Below are positions 34,455 to 45,924 of a DNA stretch of 64,000 nt, one piece after another. The stretch is from NCBI GenBank assembly GCA_028829895.1, contig CM054179.1, positions 98,699,375-98,763,374 of the forward strand, in the 5' to 3' direction. A model generated the notes under the pieces. It saw only the letters and a program-made list of their open reading frames with translations. It did not search any database and had not been told where the DNA came from. Source of the stretch: Sinotaia quadrata. Its lineage: Eukaryota; Mollusca; Gastropoda; Architaenioglossa; Viviparidae. Positions within the stretch are counted from its first letter, which is position 1. Every line of letters starts with the position of its first letter. Both the position numbers and the translations under genes were made by a program.

Positions 34455-34850
34455 TGATTGACGATATTGCAGGTGTGATGCTCACGTCACAGTGAACGAC
34501 ACTGCTGGTGTGTGAGCGTTATAATGAACGACACTGCTGGTATGTGAACATTATAGTGGACGATGTTATTGGTGTGTGGACATCACAGTGAACGATATAG
34601 CTGGAGTGTGAGTATTTTAGTGAATGATATTGCTGGTGTGTGGACATCACAGTGAATGATATTGCTTTTGTGTGGATATCACAATGAACGATATTGCTGG
34701 TGTGTGAACGTTACAGTGAATTTTTGCTGTGTGTGAACGTTACTGTGAATATTGCTGGTGTGTGAACGTTACGTTGAACGATATTGCTGGTGTGTGGACA
34801 TCACAGTGAACGATATAGCTGGTGTGTGAACGTTACATTGAGTGAGATGT
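34455..34850. repeat. about 33 bp minisatellite, about 12 copies
   Basis: GAACGATATTGCTGGTGTGT plus GAACGTTACAGT units, with length variation from small deletions. Confidence 0.9.
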
Positions 34851-35067
34851 ACATATTGATAAAATTGGTCACGCGTTGTTGATGTCCATTTGTCAGTCTT
34901 ATAACATGCGCATTAATCTATTGTCCAAAAGTTTAAGAAAGTTTGATTTGTATTGGTTACCTTTAAGTTATAACTCTTTATGGGTCCTTCTGGTTTATAT
35001 GCATTTTTACTTTTGTATCTAAGAGTGCAAATACAATTATTATGTATATGTTCTTGACAGATTGTCT

Positions 35068-35480
35068 CTTTTAATTCAAGTACAGTATTGTGTATGCATT
35101 TTTTCTTTCTGTATCTATCAGCATAAGTATTGTCTCTTCAATTCAAGTAAAGTATTTTGTATGCATTTTTCTGTCTGTATCTATCAGCATAAGTATTGTC
35201 TATGTATCCTATCACATGGTATCTATATTTATAAGTACAGTGTTATGTGTCTTATCCGATTGTATCTCTCAGTACAAGTGCTGTATGTATCTCTCAGTAC
35301 AAGTGTTGTATTATGCATCTATCAGTTCAAGTGCTGTATGCATCTATCAGTACAAAAGTGCTGTATTATTATATGTATATATCAGTACATGTACTGTATT
35401 ATGTATCAGTCAGTACAAGCCTGTATTATGTAAGTGTCTTCTTATTTTGCAATCTGTCAGTATCAGTACTATATTATGTG
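35068..35480. repeat. degenerate array of TATCTATCAGTACAAGT units
   Basis: TATC(T/A)(A/C)TCAGTACAAGTGCTGTAT motifs every 26-40 bp. The overlapping frames in all three plus phases are translations of it. Confidence 0.88.
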
Positions 35481-35754
35481 TGACAATTTTCTTCATAATT
35501 ATGCAATTTTGGACAATCTAAACACTTCCTTTATCCCTAATTTGATGTTGTTGAGAGAAATTCGATATTTTGAACCGTTGTGATGTATTAATGTTAAAAA
35601 TGTCATTCAAAACGTCTGCCGTTTTTTTATTCCTGGAAAGTTTACGCTGCTTAAAATATTCCTGATGTCAAAAAGTTAGTGATTTTAAGTAAGAACTGCC
35701 CATGGTTCGTTATCACCTTTGCTAAACAGATTTATTGTTATCAATAGATGTTGC
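35481..35754. other. unassigned sequence
   Basis: AT-rich; nothing recognised. Confidence 0.4.
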
Positions 35755-36024
35755 GGAGAGAGGAGACTGAGAGATAGAAAAAAGAAGTGGAAGACAGAAA
35801 GAGAAAGTGAGAGACAGAAAGAGGAAGTGAGAGACAGAGAAAAAGAGAGTGAGACAGAGAGAGAAAGAGTAGCGAATGAAAGAGAGAGACAAAATGAGAA
35901 AGAGTAAATGAGAGACAGAAAGAGAAAGAAAAAAAGAGGGATACAGAGAGTGAGAAACAAAGAAAAAAGAGAGAAACAGAGTGAGAGAGAAAAGGGAGAA
36001 AAGGGAATATAGAAAGAGAAAGTG

Positions 36025-36060
<36 letters not shown>

Positions 36061-36192
36061 AAGAGACAAAAAGAGGGAGAAACAAAGTGATAGAGAGAAT
36101 GTGAAAGACAAAAAAGAAAGAGAGAGACGGAGAGTGGACAAGAGAAAGTAAGAGACAAAATGACACAGAGAGAGAAAGTGAGAGAGAATGAG
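35755..36192. repeat. about 440 bp polypurine tract
   Basis: The plus strand is almost all A/G, in GAGAGACAGAAAGAGAAAGT-type units, with a pure GA run at 36029-36057. Minus-strand Ser/Leu/Phe frames of up to 176 codons are artefacts. Confidence 0.95.
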
Positions 36193-36829
36193 AAAAGAAG
36201 AAAGCCTACATACAATTACATGACTATATTTCAAGAGTTGGCAGCATGTGATTAGATATCATGGTGAACATCACTAGTTTGTGGACACAGCTTCACGATA
36301 ACAGTAACTACATGTATAATGATTACAGTGTCGTGTTGGAAACGAAGGGGATGCTTGTCGTTATTTTGAATTTTCATGAGTTCTTTAGAAATTTTCCTTA
36401 TGACGTCATATACCTCGCAACAGTCGCGACATCTAGACAGTAGTAGCTATGGTGATAATGACATCTATCGCGCTATCCATGCAGATGAATGCTTGGCTGG
36501 AGCCCAGAGTGCAAAAATGACGTACACAATTTCTAGGGGGCGGGGGGGGGGATGAGTGGGAAGACGACTCACTATTCTTTGTTTACGAAATTGAATCAGT
36601 CTTCACTGACACAGAATCACTGGCATTGGCCTTGTTACGTCATTCAAACGGTGAAGTATAAATTGCCACGGAAGTGAGTACAAATATGGCTACTGGGGGG
36701 GGGGGAGATAGGGATTAAAAATAAAGTACAAATATGGCTTTTTACGTCAAAAGTCTTTGAGGGTGGGACGCAGAAATGCGGCTTGTCAGAGATCAGCTAA
36801 CTAATCTCTCATTTTTATTATACATTATA
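36193..36829. other. unassigned sequence
   Basis: G runs at 36537-36551 and 36696-36706. TATGACGTCATA near 36399 is a perfect palindromic CRE-like site. No gene recognised. Confidence 0.4.
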
Positions 36830-37130
36830 ACTAATACTAGCTAGAGAGCATTGTGTTTCACTAATACTAGCTAGAGAGCATTGTGTTTCACTAATACTAG
36901 CTAGAGAGCATTGTGTTTCACTAATACTAGCTAGAGAGCATTGTGTTTCACTAATACTAGCTAGAGAGCATTGTGTTTCACTAATACTAGCTAGAGAGCA
37001 TTGTGTTTCACTAATACTAGCTCTTAAGCATTGTGTTTCACTAATACTAGCTCGTAAGCATTGTGTTTCACTAATACTAGCTCGTAAGCATTGTGTTTTG
37101 ATCAATACTATATTGAAATAATGTTTTGAT
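36830..37130. repeat. 30 bp minisatellite, about 9 near-perfect copies
   Basis: CTAATACTAGCTAGAGAGCA plus TTGTGTTTCA. Six units carry CTAGAGAGCA, then one CTCTTAAGCA and two CTCGTAAGCA. The minus-strand 10-residue repeat frame follows from a period divisible by three. Confidence 0.97.
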
Positions 37131-37435
37131 TAATTCTAGCTTGTAAGCATTGTGATTTGACTAATACTAGCTTGCAAAGCACTGTGTTTTATTAACGCTA
37201 ACTCTTAAGCATTATGTTTTGTCTAATACTAGCTTGTAAATATTGTGTTTTGATTAATACTACTTTTCACTTATACTAGTTTGCAAACATTGTGCTTTAT
37301 TAACACTAACTTGTAAGCATTCTGTTTTAACTAATTCTAGTTTGCAAACATTGTGTTTTATTAACGCTAACTTGTAAGTATTAGCGCTTTGACTAATACA
37401 AGCTTGTCAGCATTGAGTTTTCATTAATACTGTGA
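37131..37435. repeat. decayed continuation of the 30 bp array
   Basis: TAATACTAGCTTGTAAGCAT variants with indels continue to about 37435, giving a gradient from homogeneous to diverged units. Confidence 0.88.
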
Positions 37436-38404
37436 CGTCAACGCCACTCTAGTTATTGGTTACGATTATTATTATTAATTAATCATCCATAACTAATTAC
37501 AAGTGATGAGAATCTTAATTAATGTTATTAATAATTCTCCAGAAGACACCACTCATATCTCTTCCTTCTCACCTGGATATGCCGGCGCTGTTAACGTTTC
37601 CTCTCTTACACAACATTTTAAAGACTAATATTTCCCGTCGCACAATATTTCTTTAGGTGGAAAACTTCTTACTAAAAGAGAAAATAAATCAGACTTTTAA
37701 TCTATATTTGGTGAGCTCTCATCCACCCACTTTCATTTCCAACATAAGGTTATCAATATGTGTAAGAAGGTCAATAAATTTATTAAATCAACACTCAATA
37801 TACAACAAATAAATATAATCAAAAGAGCATTGACATTTACCTCACTTCACAACAATATTTAATTTATGTTGGACAATTGTCCAGTTTATCTTAGCGTAGA
37901 GTAGATTTCAAAAAAATAATTAAAGTCAATGCATATAACCTCTTCAAATATGGCGGCTGTCTCCAGCACGTGTTTCACAGTCGCGCGGTTTGCAACAAGT
38001 CACTATCTTTCATATTTAGGCGAGGTTACATGTGACCCTTCTAGAGGAACATTACACAACTGTTCCAGAATCTTCGACGTGCTATCCACCTCCTGAATTT
38101 CATATGTGATATCAAGCCCATCAGGAGGAATATTCTCGAATTTTGTGTGCATTTATTCAACACACCATGAGGAACACTCAAAATAGTCTTCATGAATTCT
38201 CAAGACCAAACTCAAGCCACAATTTCTGCCTTATTGGTACTCGACTGGAATTCACAGGAATCAACTTACAACAACACGTTTCATTAATACGTTGGCGATA
38301 ATGTCTGATTCACAGACCAATATAATCTAGTAAAGCACAGTAGCCAACATATCAGGACATGACAAAAGTAAAATGAAAGAGCTTGCCTCTCATACACTAA
38401 CAAT
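37436..38404. other. unassigned sequence with YY1-type motif
   Basis: AAATATGGCGGC at 37946-37957 is a strong YY1-type match beside CpG-bearing text (CACGTG, TCGCGCGG at 37969-37988). This could be a promoter, but no first exon was recognised on either strand. Confidence 0.35.
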
Positions 38405-38765
38405 CGCCTTTATTGCAATGTTATATCACCAGATCATGTCCATGTACTGATAACTGCAGTATTATATCATAGACTCACCCAGATAACTGCAATGCTATAT
38501 CACCAACTCAGGTCCATGTACTGATAACTGCAGTATTATATCATAAACTCAGGTCTCTTTACATTCTTAACTGCAGTGGTATATCACAGACTCAGGTCTC
38601 TTTACTCTGATAACCGTAGTGTTGTATCACCGACTCGCATCTATATTGGTAGCTGCAGTGTTACATCACCGGATCACGTCTCGTTACATTGGTAACTGCA
38701 GTGTTACATCACCGACAAACATTTCATTGTACTAATAACTCTAATGATATGTCTTTATTTGGTAA
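38405..38765. repeat. about 46 bp degenerate minisatellite
   Basis: ATAACTGCAGT.TTATATCAC motifs recur about eight times, with ACTCAGGTC between them. Confidence 0.85.
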
Positions 38766-38937
38766 ATGCCGGTGTTATTTCACTTTCTCAATGAAATGAC
38801 TGCTGTGTTGTTATCACCGACTCACTGTTGTCGCGCGCCGCGCCGTATTTTGCCTGGGCAGTTTCTGCTCTCAGCCGTGGGAAACGCGTGGAATCGTACT
38901 ATCTCAGAAGCCCTGTTTTCCAGTCAATGCTTTGATA
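38766..38937. other. GC-richer unassigned stretch
   Basis: TCGCGCGCCGCGCCG near 38830 is locally CpG-dense. No gene recognised. Confidence 0.35.
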
Positions 38938-39066
38938 AACCTCATGCTTGAGCTAACTAGAGAGTCGGGCCAGTCTGATAAGCCTGCAGGTACTAATTTT
39001 CCACGTTGTGCCTCATGCTTCAATGATCTAGAGAGTCTAGCCAGTTTGACAGTTTGTAGCTACTGT
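38938..39066. repeat. about 70 bp imperfect tandem duplication
   Basis: CCTCATGCTT..CTAGAGAGTC..GCCAGT occurs at 38939 and about 39010 with moderate divergence. Confidence 0.75.
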
Positions 39067-39297
39067 TTCCATATTTAACGCATAATGAACATGTTTGCCA
39101 ACCATTGTGTCCTTCGAAGAATTCTTCGCCCTAGCCAGATGATAACTATTTCCGAGCAATAATAAATTGGCCATTTATTTGCACTAATTCTACAAAGAGC
39201 TGTAAGTGCCGCAATCTTGGTCGCTAAGATCAACATTCATCAGCCAGGCAGTGAGTGAAAATCGATCCCAAAAAATTGTTGTTGTTTTTTTTCCAGT
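39067..39297. other. unassigned sequence
   Basis: Nothing recognised. Confidence 0.4.
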
Positions 39298-39368
39298 GAT
39301 CGAAGTCGGGGTCGAACTCATAGTCTTCATCCGAAGCTAGTGACTTAACCTCACCGCCATAACGGTTT
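39298..39368 (-). mobile_element. tRNA-derived SINE head
   Basis: The minus strand reads TATGGCGGTGAGGTTAAGTC (box A context), then an anticodon-arm-like stretch, then ATGAGTTCGACCCCGAC (box B GTTCGACCC). Spacing matches a tRNA. On the same strand it is followed by TTCGATCACTGG and then an A run (39282-39289), which suits a SINE body or tail. It is the best-preserved Pol III-like unit in the window. Confidence 0.65.
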
Positions 39369-39647
39369 CATTCGATAGACTTATTCAGTTCAGCTAGAAT
39401 GTGCCACCACTTCTTATTTGAACTTCTTATTTTGCTTGTTTTTATTTTCTTTTTTTAATCGTATCATCAAATCTCTTTATTTTGTTTCTTCCCTCGCCCA
39501 CCAGGAATCTGTATTGTCTGCAACCGGGCGACTAGAAAAAAAAACTTGAGGGGCTTAACACTCAGTGTGTGACATTAGTGAGTCACTGGAGTCAGAATGA
39601 TTTTGCGGAGTAAAGGACCTGTCAACGAACAAGGAAATTTACGTATT

Positions 39648-39712
39648 GTTTGGGGCTGAGGTCGGACAACAGAACTGTCCACGTGAAACAGCTGTGGGTT
39701 CAAATCACTGAA
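39648..39712 (+). mobile_element. possible tRNA-derived SINE head
   Basis: TGGGGCTGAGGTCGGACAAC (weak box A) is followed by GTGGGTTCAAATCACTG (good box B). A (TTTC)n tract begins about 35 bp downstream, on the tail side. Confidence 0.45.
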
Positions 39713-39747
39713 ACTGGACGTCTCCCTAGGTGTCTGGTAAGTGGATT

Positions 39748-39932
39748 CTTTCTTTCTTTCTTCTTTCTTTCTTTCTTTCATTCAACCTTTCTTTCAATAT
39801 TTCTTTCAACCTTTTTCATTCTTTCTTTCTTTCAACCTTTCTTTCTTTCTTTCTTTCTTTTTTTCTTTCAACCTTTCTTTCGTATTTTCTTTCTTTCAAC
39901 CATTCTTTCTTATTTTCTTTCTTTCTTTCAAC

Positions 39933-39999
<67 letters not shown>

Positions 40000-40126
40000 T
40001 CAACCTTTCTTTCTTTCTTTCTTTCAAACTTTCTTTCAAACTTTCATCTTTCTTTCTTTCTTTCTTTCAACCTTTCTTTTAACCGTTCTTTCTTTCTTTC
40101 AACTTCTCTTTCTTTCTTTCTTGTTT
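39748..40126. repeat. (TTTC)n polypyrimidine tract with CAACC spacers
   Basis: TTTC blocks separated at intervals by TTTCAACC. Phe/Leu/Ser frames in all three phases are artefacts. Confidence 0.96.
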
Positions 40127-40695
40127 AACACTCAAAACGCGTCCAGTTCTGGGAGACTATTATCTATCTATTTGTCCACAAGGATTGCAGAAACAAAGAA
40201 AAAGAATAATTTTCGAGATTAGTTTTAATTAGAGATGAATTTATTTTATAAATTGCAATTCTACTTATTTTGTTTTCTGTTAATTTGTTCATAATTTTGC
40301 TTTTGATAATTCAGTAGGGTTCAAACTTACATGCATGTATATATGTAAGATTGTGTGTATGTTCGTTCCTCCGTGTGTTTTGCGTGTATGTGTGTATGTG
40401 TGAGTGTTGTGTAGGTTCTTGGACCTATCTGTTTCATTCTAAAGGAAATGAACTCCAGTTGTTCTTTTGATGGCGTTTATTTTTTAAAACAAAACTTATA
40501 ATAGATAAAAAAAAAAAATCCTGCCACCGCTAGCATCTTAATGTGCAGAAGCTTGTCATAAATAAGACTTTCGTTTGTCAACTAAAATATGTTCTTTGAA
40601 TAATAAATATTTAATTCCCTAATACAATTTGTATGACAGTCGGTTCTCTTTACGTCCTCCGGTGTATCTGTAATCAGTTACACTACATCCCGCGG
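40127..40695. other. unassigned sequence
   Basis: AT-rich with TGTGTGTATG text near 40350-40410. Nothing recognised. Confidence 0.4.
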
Positions 40696-41040
40696 CTCCA
40701 CGTCACTCAGGAATGCGTCCCATTGCTGTTAATGGAGTTAAATAGAAAACACGTCACTCTGGAAAGCGTCCCATTACTGTTAATGGAGTGAAATGGAAAA
40801 ACACGTCACTCTGGAACGCATCCCATTACTGTTAATGGAGCGAAAGAAAAACATGCCACTCTGGAACGCGTCCCATTACTGTTAATGGAGTGAAATGGAA
40901 AACACGTCACTCAGGAGCGCATCCCATTACTGTTAATGGAGTGAAAGGAAAATACATTAGTCAGAACACATGTTCCATTATTGTTAATGTTGTGAATATA
41001 GGAAACACATCGGTCGAAAACGCTTATTATTTTTAATGGA
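40696..41040. repeat. 51 bp minisatellite, about 6.5 copies
   Basis: CACGTCACTCTGGAACGCGT plus CCCATTACTGTTAATGGAGT. Period 50-52 (40750, 40802, 40852, 40903). Each unit includes CCATTACTGTTAATGG, a near-palindromic stretch. Confidence 0.93.
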
Positions 41041-42072
41041 GAAAATTCAAGATGCATCTTGACTTTGACGAAGAAACACTACACAGAATAAATTTCTCTG
41101 CATTGTGTATTAATTAATAGCTTTGCACGGTTACAAATATTTTATCATTCTTTTTGTTCTACCTATTGGGGAAAATGTTTTTAATTTATTGCAGAAGTAA
41201 GGTTGTTATTGAGTCAATTTATCGAGGCTTCTGCTCTGATAGGGATGACTTCGGTCCACACTAAATTTCAAAATTGATTTTGTAACTGTAGAAGAGAGCG
41301 GGTTTTTGTTGTTTGTTGGTTCGTTATTTTTATTTGTTTGTTTGGGAGGGGCGTAAGTTAGATATTTTTCTTTTTTCTGTTTTTTTTTTTTTTTTTTTTT
41401 TTTTGGGGGGGGGGAAGGACTCTGTTGGGATTTTGCGAATCACTAGAAACCACCCCCCAAGTAGCAGCAATCTGAGTCGGAGCTTAGCAGACATGTTGCT
41501 TCACAATAAATTGTGACGTGTGCATTTGCGCCGTGAACGTCTCTCAAAAAATACGCTGTAGCGAAAGAGGCAATTTCATAATATCCTAAACGTTTTACGG
41601 AAATAAAAGAAAACCTAAAAATACCTGTCACAGTCTATCGACAAAACGTAAACCTGTATATTGTATCTGTCGATGTGGGTGGGGGTGAGTGGGAGTGGCA
41701 TTCAATTTCCTGCAGCAGTTCAAAGTGAATCAACCCCCATCGCCCCAGTTCAGTAAAGAGGTGTTAACAGTTCTGATTATTTGATTGGTTAATGATTGAC
41801 CAATAGTTTTAGAGGAGATGATAAAGTTATGATTAGGATGACGTAGAAGTGGAAAATAATAATGATGATTAGAATGATATATATATATATATATTGGAAT
41901 TTTAAAGAAAATCTTGAAAGTGTATGTGCTAGTGGAGACTTCAGCTACTATTACGCATACAATAAGCATACACGGATCCTTACATTCACTAACCTATACA
42001 CATAAAGACCCTACCAACATCAACACACAGAGGCACTACCAGTATATACACACAATCACAAAGCGCGGCATG
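41041..42072. other. unassigned sequence with poly-T/poly-G run
   Basis: T run at about 41380-41404 followed at once by a G run to 41414. TATATATATATATATA at 41878-41893. No gene recognised. Confidence 0.45.
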
Positions 42073-42075
42073 GAC

Positions 42076-42107
<32 letters not shown>

Positions 42108-42124
42108 GCACACACACACGCACG
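42073..42124. repeat. (CA)n microsatellite with CGCGCG
   Basis: CA run interrupted by CGCGCGCG near 42083 and by ACGC units. Confidence 0.95.
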
Positions 42125-42984
42125 AAAGATGTTTACTGGTAGTCTATGTCTCATCTGCACAGCTGTGATGTTTTCGAACTCTCGTCAATCAATCTGTCTT
42201 TAATCCTTTCCCGTCGAGTGCTCGATTATCCTGAACCGACATATTAATTCCAGTTATGTCCGCTACCATGAATTTTCGCGTGCCCTTGCATGTTGCTGTG
42301 TGTTAAGTAGCTTAGACTGCAAGTTCGTGTTCGTTTTACAGTTGTGTACTGAAGTCAGAATGTGCGTGTGTTGTGCGTGTGGATGATGCTTATGTACTAG
42401 GAGTGTGAGTGCGCATGCGTGTGTTGAGTGAGTGAGTTAGTGAGTAAGTGATATTACAAATCATGATTAACTCCGTTAATAGACCTTAGATCAATGAATA
42501 TTGCGTGGAATGTTAAGAATTTGAGCATATTATTGTTTTCTTAAATATTTTTGTAATTGAAATTTTACTTGAAATGTGCTTGATTAGTTTGGGGATTTTT
42601 TTTTATTGTTGATTGCAAGTGAAGTATTAATTTGATTACCCTCGAAATAGACTTTCTGTAACTGTTTACAAGATAATATAACAAGAAGAAAAATAAAAAT
42701 GACAGTGATAATAATAGTAATGCATGGTTAATAAATGAAAATATTGCGGATCTCATTTTTAATAACTTACGTCAATCTGTTTAATACGTCTCGCATGTGT
42801 CACGCTTGATTTGCTTAATTTTATAGAGAGTCAGTCATAAGTAAACCTACCAAAGTATTTCAATGTTTAAGTAATTTATGAATTTTTACATGAAACTATA
42901 CAATCTTAATTTCACATATTGTTTTAATGATCACCTTGCAAAAGAACAGGACGGCATAGTTAAGTGTTTATAATATAAATACAT
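42125..42984. other. unassigned sequence
   Basis: GAGTGAGTGAGTTAGTGAGT near 42426-42450 is a short simple repeat. Otherwise AT-rich; nothing recognised. Confidence 0.4.
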
Positions 42985-42987
42985 ACA

Positions 42988-42998
42988 TGTGTGTGTGT

Positions 42999-43052
<54 letters not shown>
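42988..43052. repeat. (TG)n microsatellite
   Basis: Two TG blocks separated by one TATG. Confidence 0.97.
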
Positions 43053-43054
<2 letters not shown>

Positions 43055-43195
43055 AGATAAATATACAACGATACGACATACGTATGGGGGGGGGGGGTGG
43101 TTGCATATAGATAAGTATTACAACGCTACAACATATGCGTGTGAGTATGTGTGTTTTGCATACAGTAAAGTACACAATACATTTTTCTGTGTGTA

Positions 43196-43221
43196 ACACA
43201 CACACACACACACACACACAC
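43196..43221. repeat. (CA)n microsatellite
   Basis: Short pure CA run, 140 bp after the TG tract and complementary to it. Confidence 0.96.
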
Positions 43222-43610
43222 GTAGATGCCTATTAAAACTAACCTAGTTTTTCTACTAACTCTTTTCTTTAATTGGACACCTGTCGCTTACCCGTCACTC
43301 CTGAGCTAGAACTGTTCCTAGAATACTATTTGCCGACCGTTTCTTTGAGTTTTCAGCACTTATTATCCACCCATCTCACCACCCCGATCAATCGTGTCCT
43401 TTTTTTCCTAAACAGCCTTGTTCCCTTGTCACCTTAGCTTTTATTTTCTCCTTCTGGTGCGCGTTTGCTGTCTGTGCAGTCTTCGATTGCGAACACCGGA
43501 GGTCATGTGTGTCGCCAAGATGAGCTAACGAGGATCCAATTTGCGTAGAGTTCTTGAGGCAGAGGCAGACGGGGTTAGTTTTGTATGACCTTCAGTTCTG
43601 TGAATTTGTG
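43222..43610. other. unassigned sequence
   Basis: No gene or repeat recognised. Confidence 0.4.
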
Positions 43611-43660
43611 TGAGAGAGAGAGAGAGAGTGTGTGTGTGTGTGTGTGCGTGCGTGCGTGAT

Positions 43661-43719
<59 letters not shown>

Positions 43720-43721
43720 GT
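43611..43721. repeat. (GA)n-(TG)n compound microsatellite
   Basis: GA run, TG run, TGCG units, then a long TG run. Confidence 0.97.
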
Positions 43722-43929
43722 TTTGCTGACGTCGTGTGCGAACCACCTTGAACAAATAACAAACTCCGCACTGACCACAACAAGCTCAATCATTTGAAAC
43801 GTTACAAAAACTAAGTGGACAGGATTGCAAACGCCTTGATAACTTTAGATAGGAAATAACTTTACAAACAGCTAAAGTGGGCAACTATACAAACGGCAAG
43901 TTATACAACTTTACAAAAAGTATGACAAC

Positions 43930-44215
43930 TTTACAAATAACTAGACAACCATCAAATAACTAAGCAGACATACAAATCACTAAGTAGACAACTTTACAAA
44001 TAACTAGACAACCATCAAATAACTAAGCAGACATACAAATCACTAAGTAGACAACTTTACAAACAACTAGACAACCATCAAATAACTAAGCAGACATACA
44101 AATCACTAAGTAGACAACTTTACAAACAACTAGACAACCATCAAATAACTAAGCAGACATACAAATCACTAAGTAGACAACTTTACAAACAACTAGATCA
44201 AGTTACATACAAGTG
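43930..44215. repeat. 63 bp minisatellite, about 4.3 copies
   Basis: CTAGACAACCATCAAATAAC starts at 43941, 44004, 44067 and 44130. Copies are nearly identical; a decayed version extends from about 43810. Confidence 0.95.
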
Positions 44216-44334
44216 AGATCGATAACATTTCAAACCATTGAGTGAAGAACAACTGAGTGGTCAAAGTTACAAATAAATAAACAGTTAAAAGTGCCATTGA
44301 ATGGATAACAGCTAAACACATTACTTGCATGTCT

Positions 44335-44490
44335 CAGGCCACCAGCATTCACCTATATTAGCCATCTGTCTCATGCCTCCGCCTAACATCATACATTTAT
44401 ATTAGCCATCTGTTTCATGCCTCCACCTATCATACATTTATATTAGCCATTTGTCTCATGTCTCCACCTAACATCATACATTTATATTAG
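44335..44490. repeat. diverged 44 bp units (left arm)
   Basis: CATACATTTATATTAGCCAT plus CTGTCTCATGCCTCCGCCTA: about three units related to the homogeneous array that follows. Confidence 0.88.
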
Positions 44491-44822
44491 CCAACAATAT
44501 GGTGCCTCCGACCAACATAATACACTTGTATTAGACAACAATATGGTGCCTCCGCCCAACATAATACACTTGTATTAGACAACAATATGGTGCCTCCGCC
44601 CAACATAATACACTTGTATTAGACAACAATATGGTGCCTCCGCCCAACATAATACACTTGTATTAGACAACAATATGGTGCCTCCGCCCAACATAATACA
44701 CTTGTATTAGACAACAATATGGTGCCTCCGCCCAACATAATACACTTGTATTAGACAACAATATGGTGCCTCCGCCCAGCATAATACACTTGTATTAGAC
44801 AATAATATGGTGCCTCCGCCCA
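44491..44822. repeat. homogeneous 44 bp minisatellite, about 7.5 copies
   Basis: TACACTTGTATTAGACAACA plus ATATGGTGCCTCCGCCCAAC, period 44 (44521, 44565). Units are almost identical. Confidence 0.96.
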
Positions 44823-45924
44823 AGAAAAATGAAAGAGAAACCCTTTCATGCTTAGTACCGACTGAATAAGCAATTCATCAACAAAGTTCAATAACTCTAG
44901 CTCTTGCTAAGAGTAAGCCTCAATTCCTAGTGTTGTGCACTTGAAGCACTCATCTATATATAATCGCCAGATTCAGAACCATAGTTTAACTCCAATTCTA
45001 CACATAGTCCAATGCTTTCATGCAATGAGACATACCAGAAGTCTTTGAAGTAAGAAATTATCAATTTCTTTTTAGAGAACTAAGATTTCTGTTGATACCC
45101 ACGACTGCGCGCAAATTATGGGCCTTTGGGTCATTTGGATGAACATAAACCAGCCTCTTTAGTGATAATATAATGCTTTCGCTCCACGCTTCACTCTGCT
45201 CAGGTAAAACCACTCCTTTCCCGATGTTATGAGGGTGCTGGCAGACACACAAGCAGACGCAAGGATGATAAACATCGAGATTGACTCAAGAGTCCACACG
45301 CTTAATCACCCGACATTGAACAGAACCAAAGCAATACAAACATAACAAGATGAATTCATACAAAGAGGAGATGATAGAAGTTAACGAATAAAAATTAACA
45401 ACATTGTACGTTAACAAAAATGAAATAAGATTTCAAGATTTCTAAAGATATATTGGACACAACACAATCAATATTACGACATGAGATCTAGCCTTTCCCT
45501 ATTACATAAAACACTATAGCCAATTCACACAGTTTATTAGAAATAATAGATAAAATCTCTTTCAAATGCGTGCACACTATCCCTAAGCTCTTCATTGACA
45601 CAAAGGTCTTCTCTAATATATAGTCACTGTGTATTTTTGTATCATTCCACTGTCTCATTCAATTTCTTTTACTTAAAGTTTAAAAAATGTTTCTGAAGGA
45701 TAAGTCAAACAGAGTCTCTGGATAAATAAATTATACATCGCCTATCATCTATCAGATGAAAATCCTTAATGGTAAATAAATCAGGCTATTCTCAAATCAA
45801 CCATGTCCATAAAAACCAGTTCTAAATATAATCCCAGCCATCGCTCAATTTTGATTCAGATCTATTTTTAGCCGTCTTTCTATTATAACTTAGGTTTTAG
45901 ATCTAAAGGAAGGTGTCAAGCAGT
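44823..45924. other. unassigned AT-rich sequence
   Basis: The minus-strand frame at 45061-45252 has varied composition but no recognised family. No repeat structure. Confidence 0.4.

Noticed and set aside
35685..36234. Minus-strand Ser/Leu/Phe frames of up to 176 codons
   Set aside because: Artefact of a polypurine tract; all three phases are open at once, which real genes do not show.
36818..37105. 95-codon minus-strand frame with a perfect 10-residue repeat
   Set aside because: Translation of the 30 bp minisatellite.
39298..39368. Functional tRNA gene
   Set aside because: Promoter boxes are present but acceptor and anticodon stems do not pair convincingly; better explained as a SINE head.
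39650..40222. 190-codon plus-strand frame
   Set aside because: Mostly a (TTTC)n translation, open in all phases.
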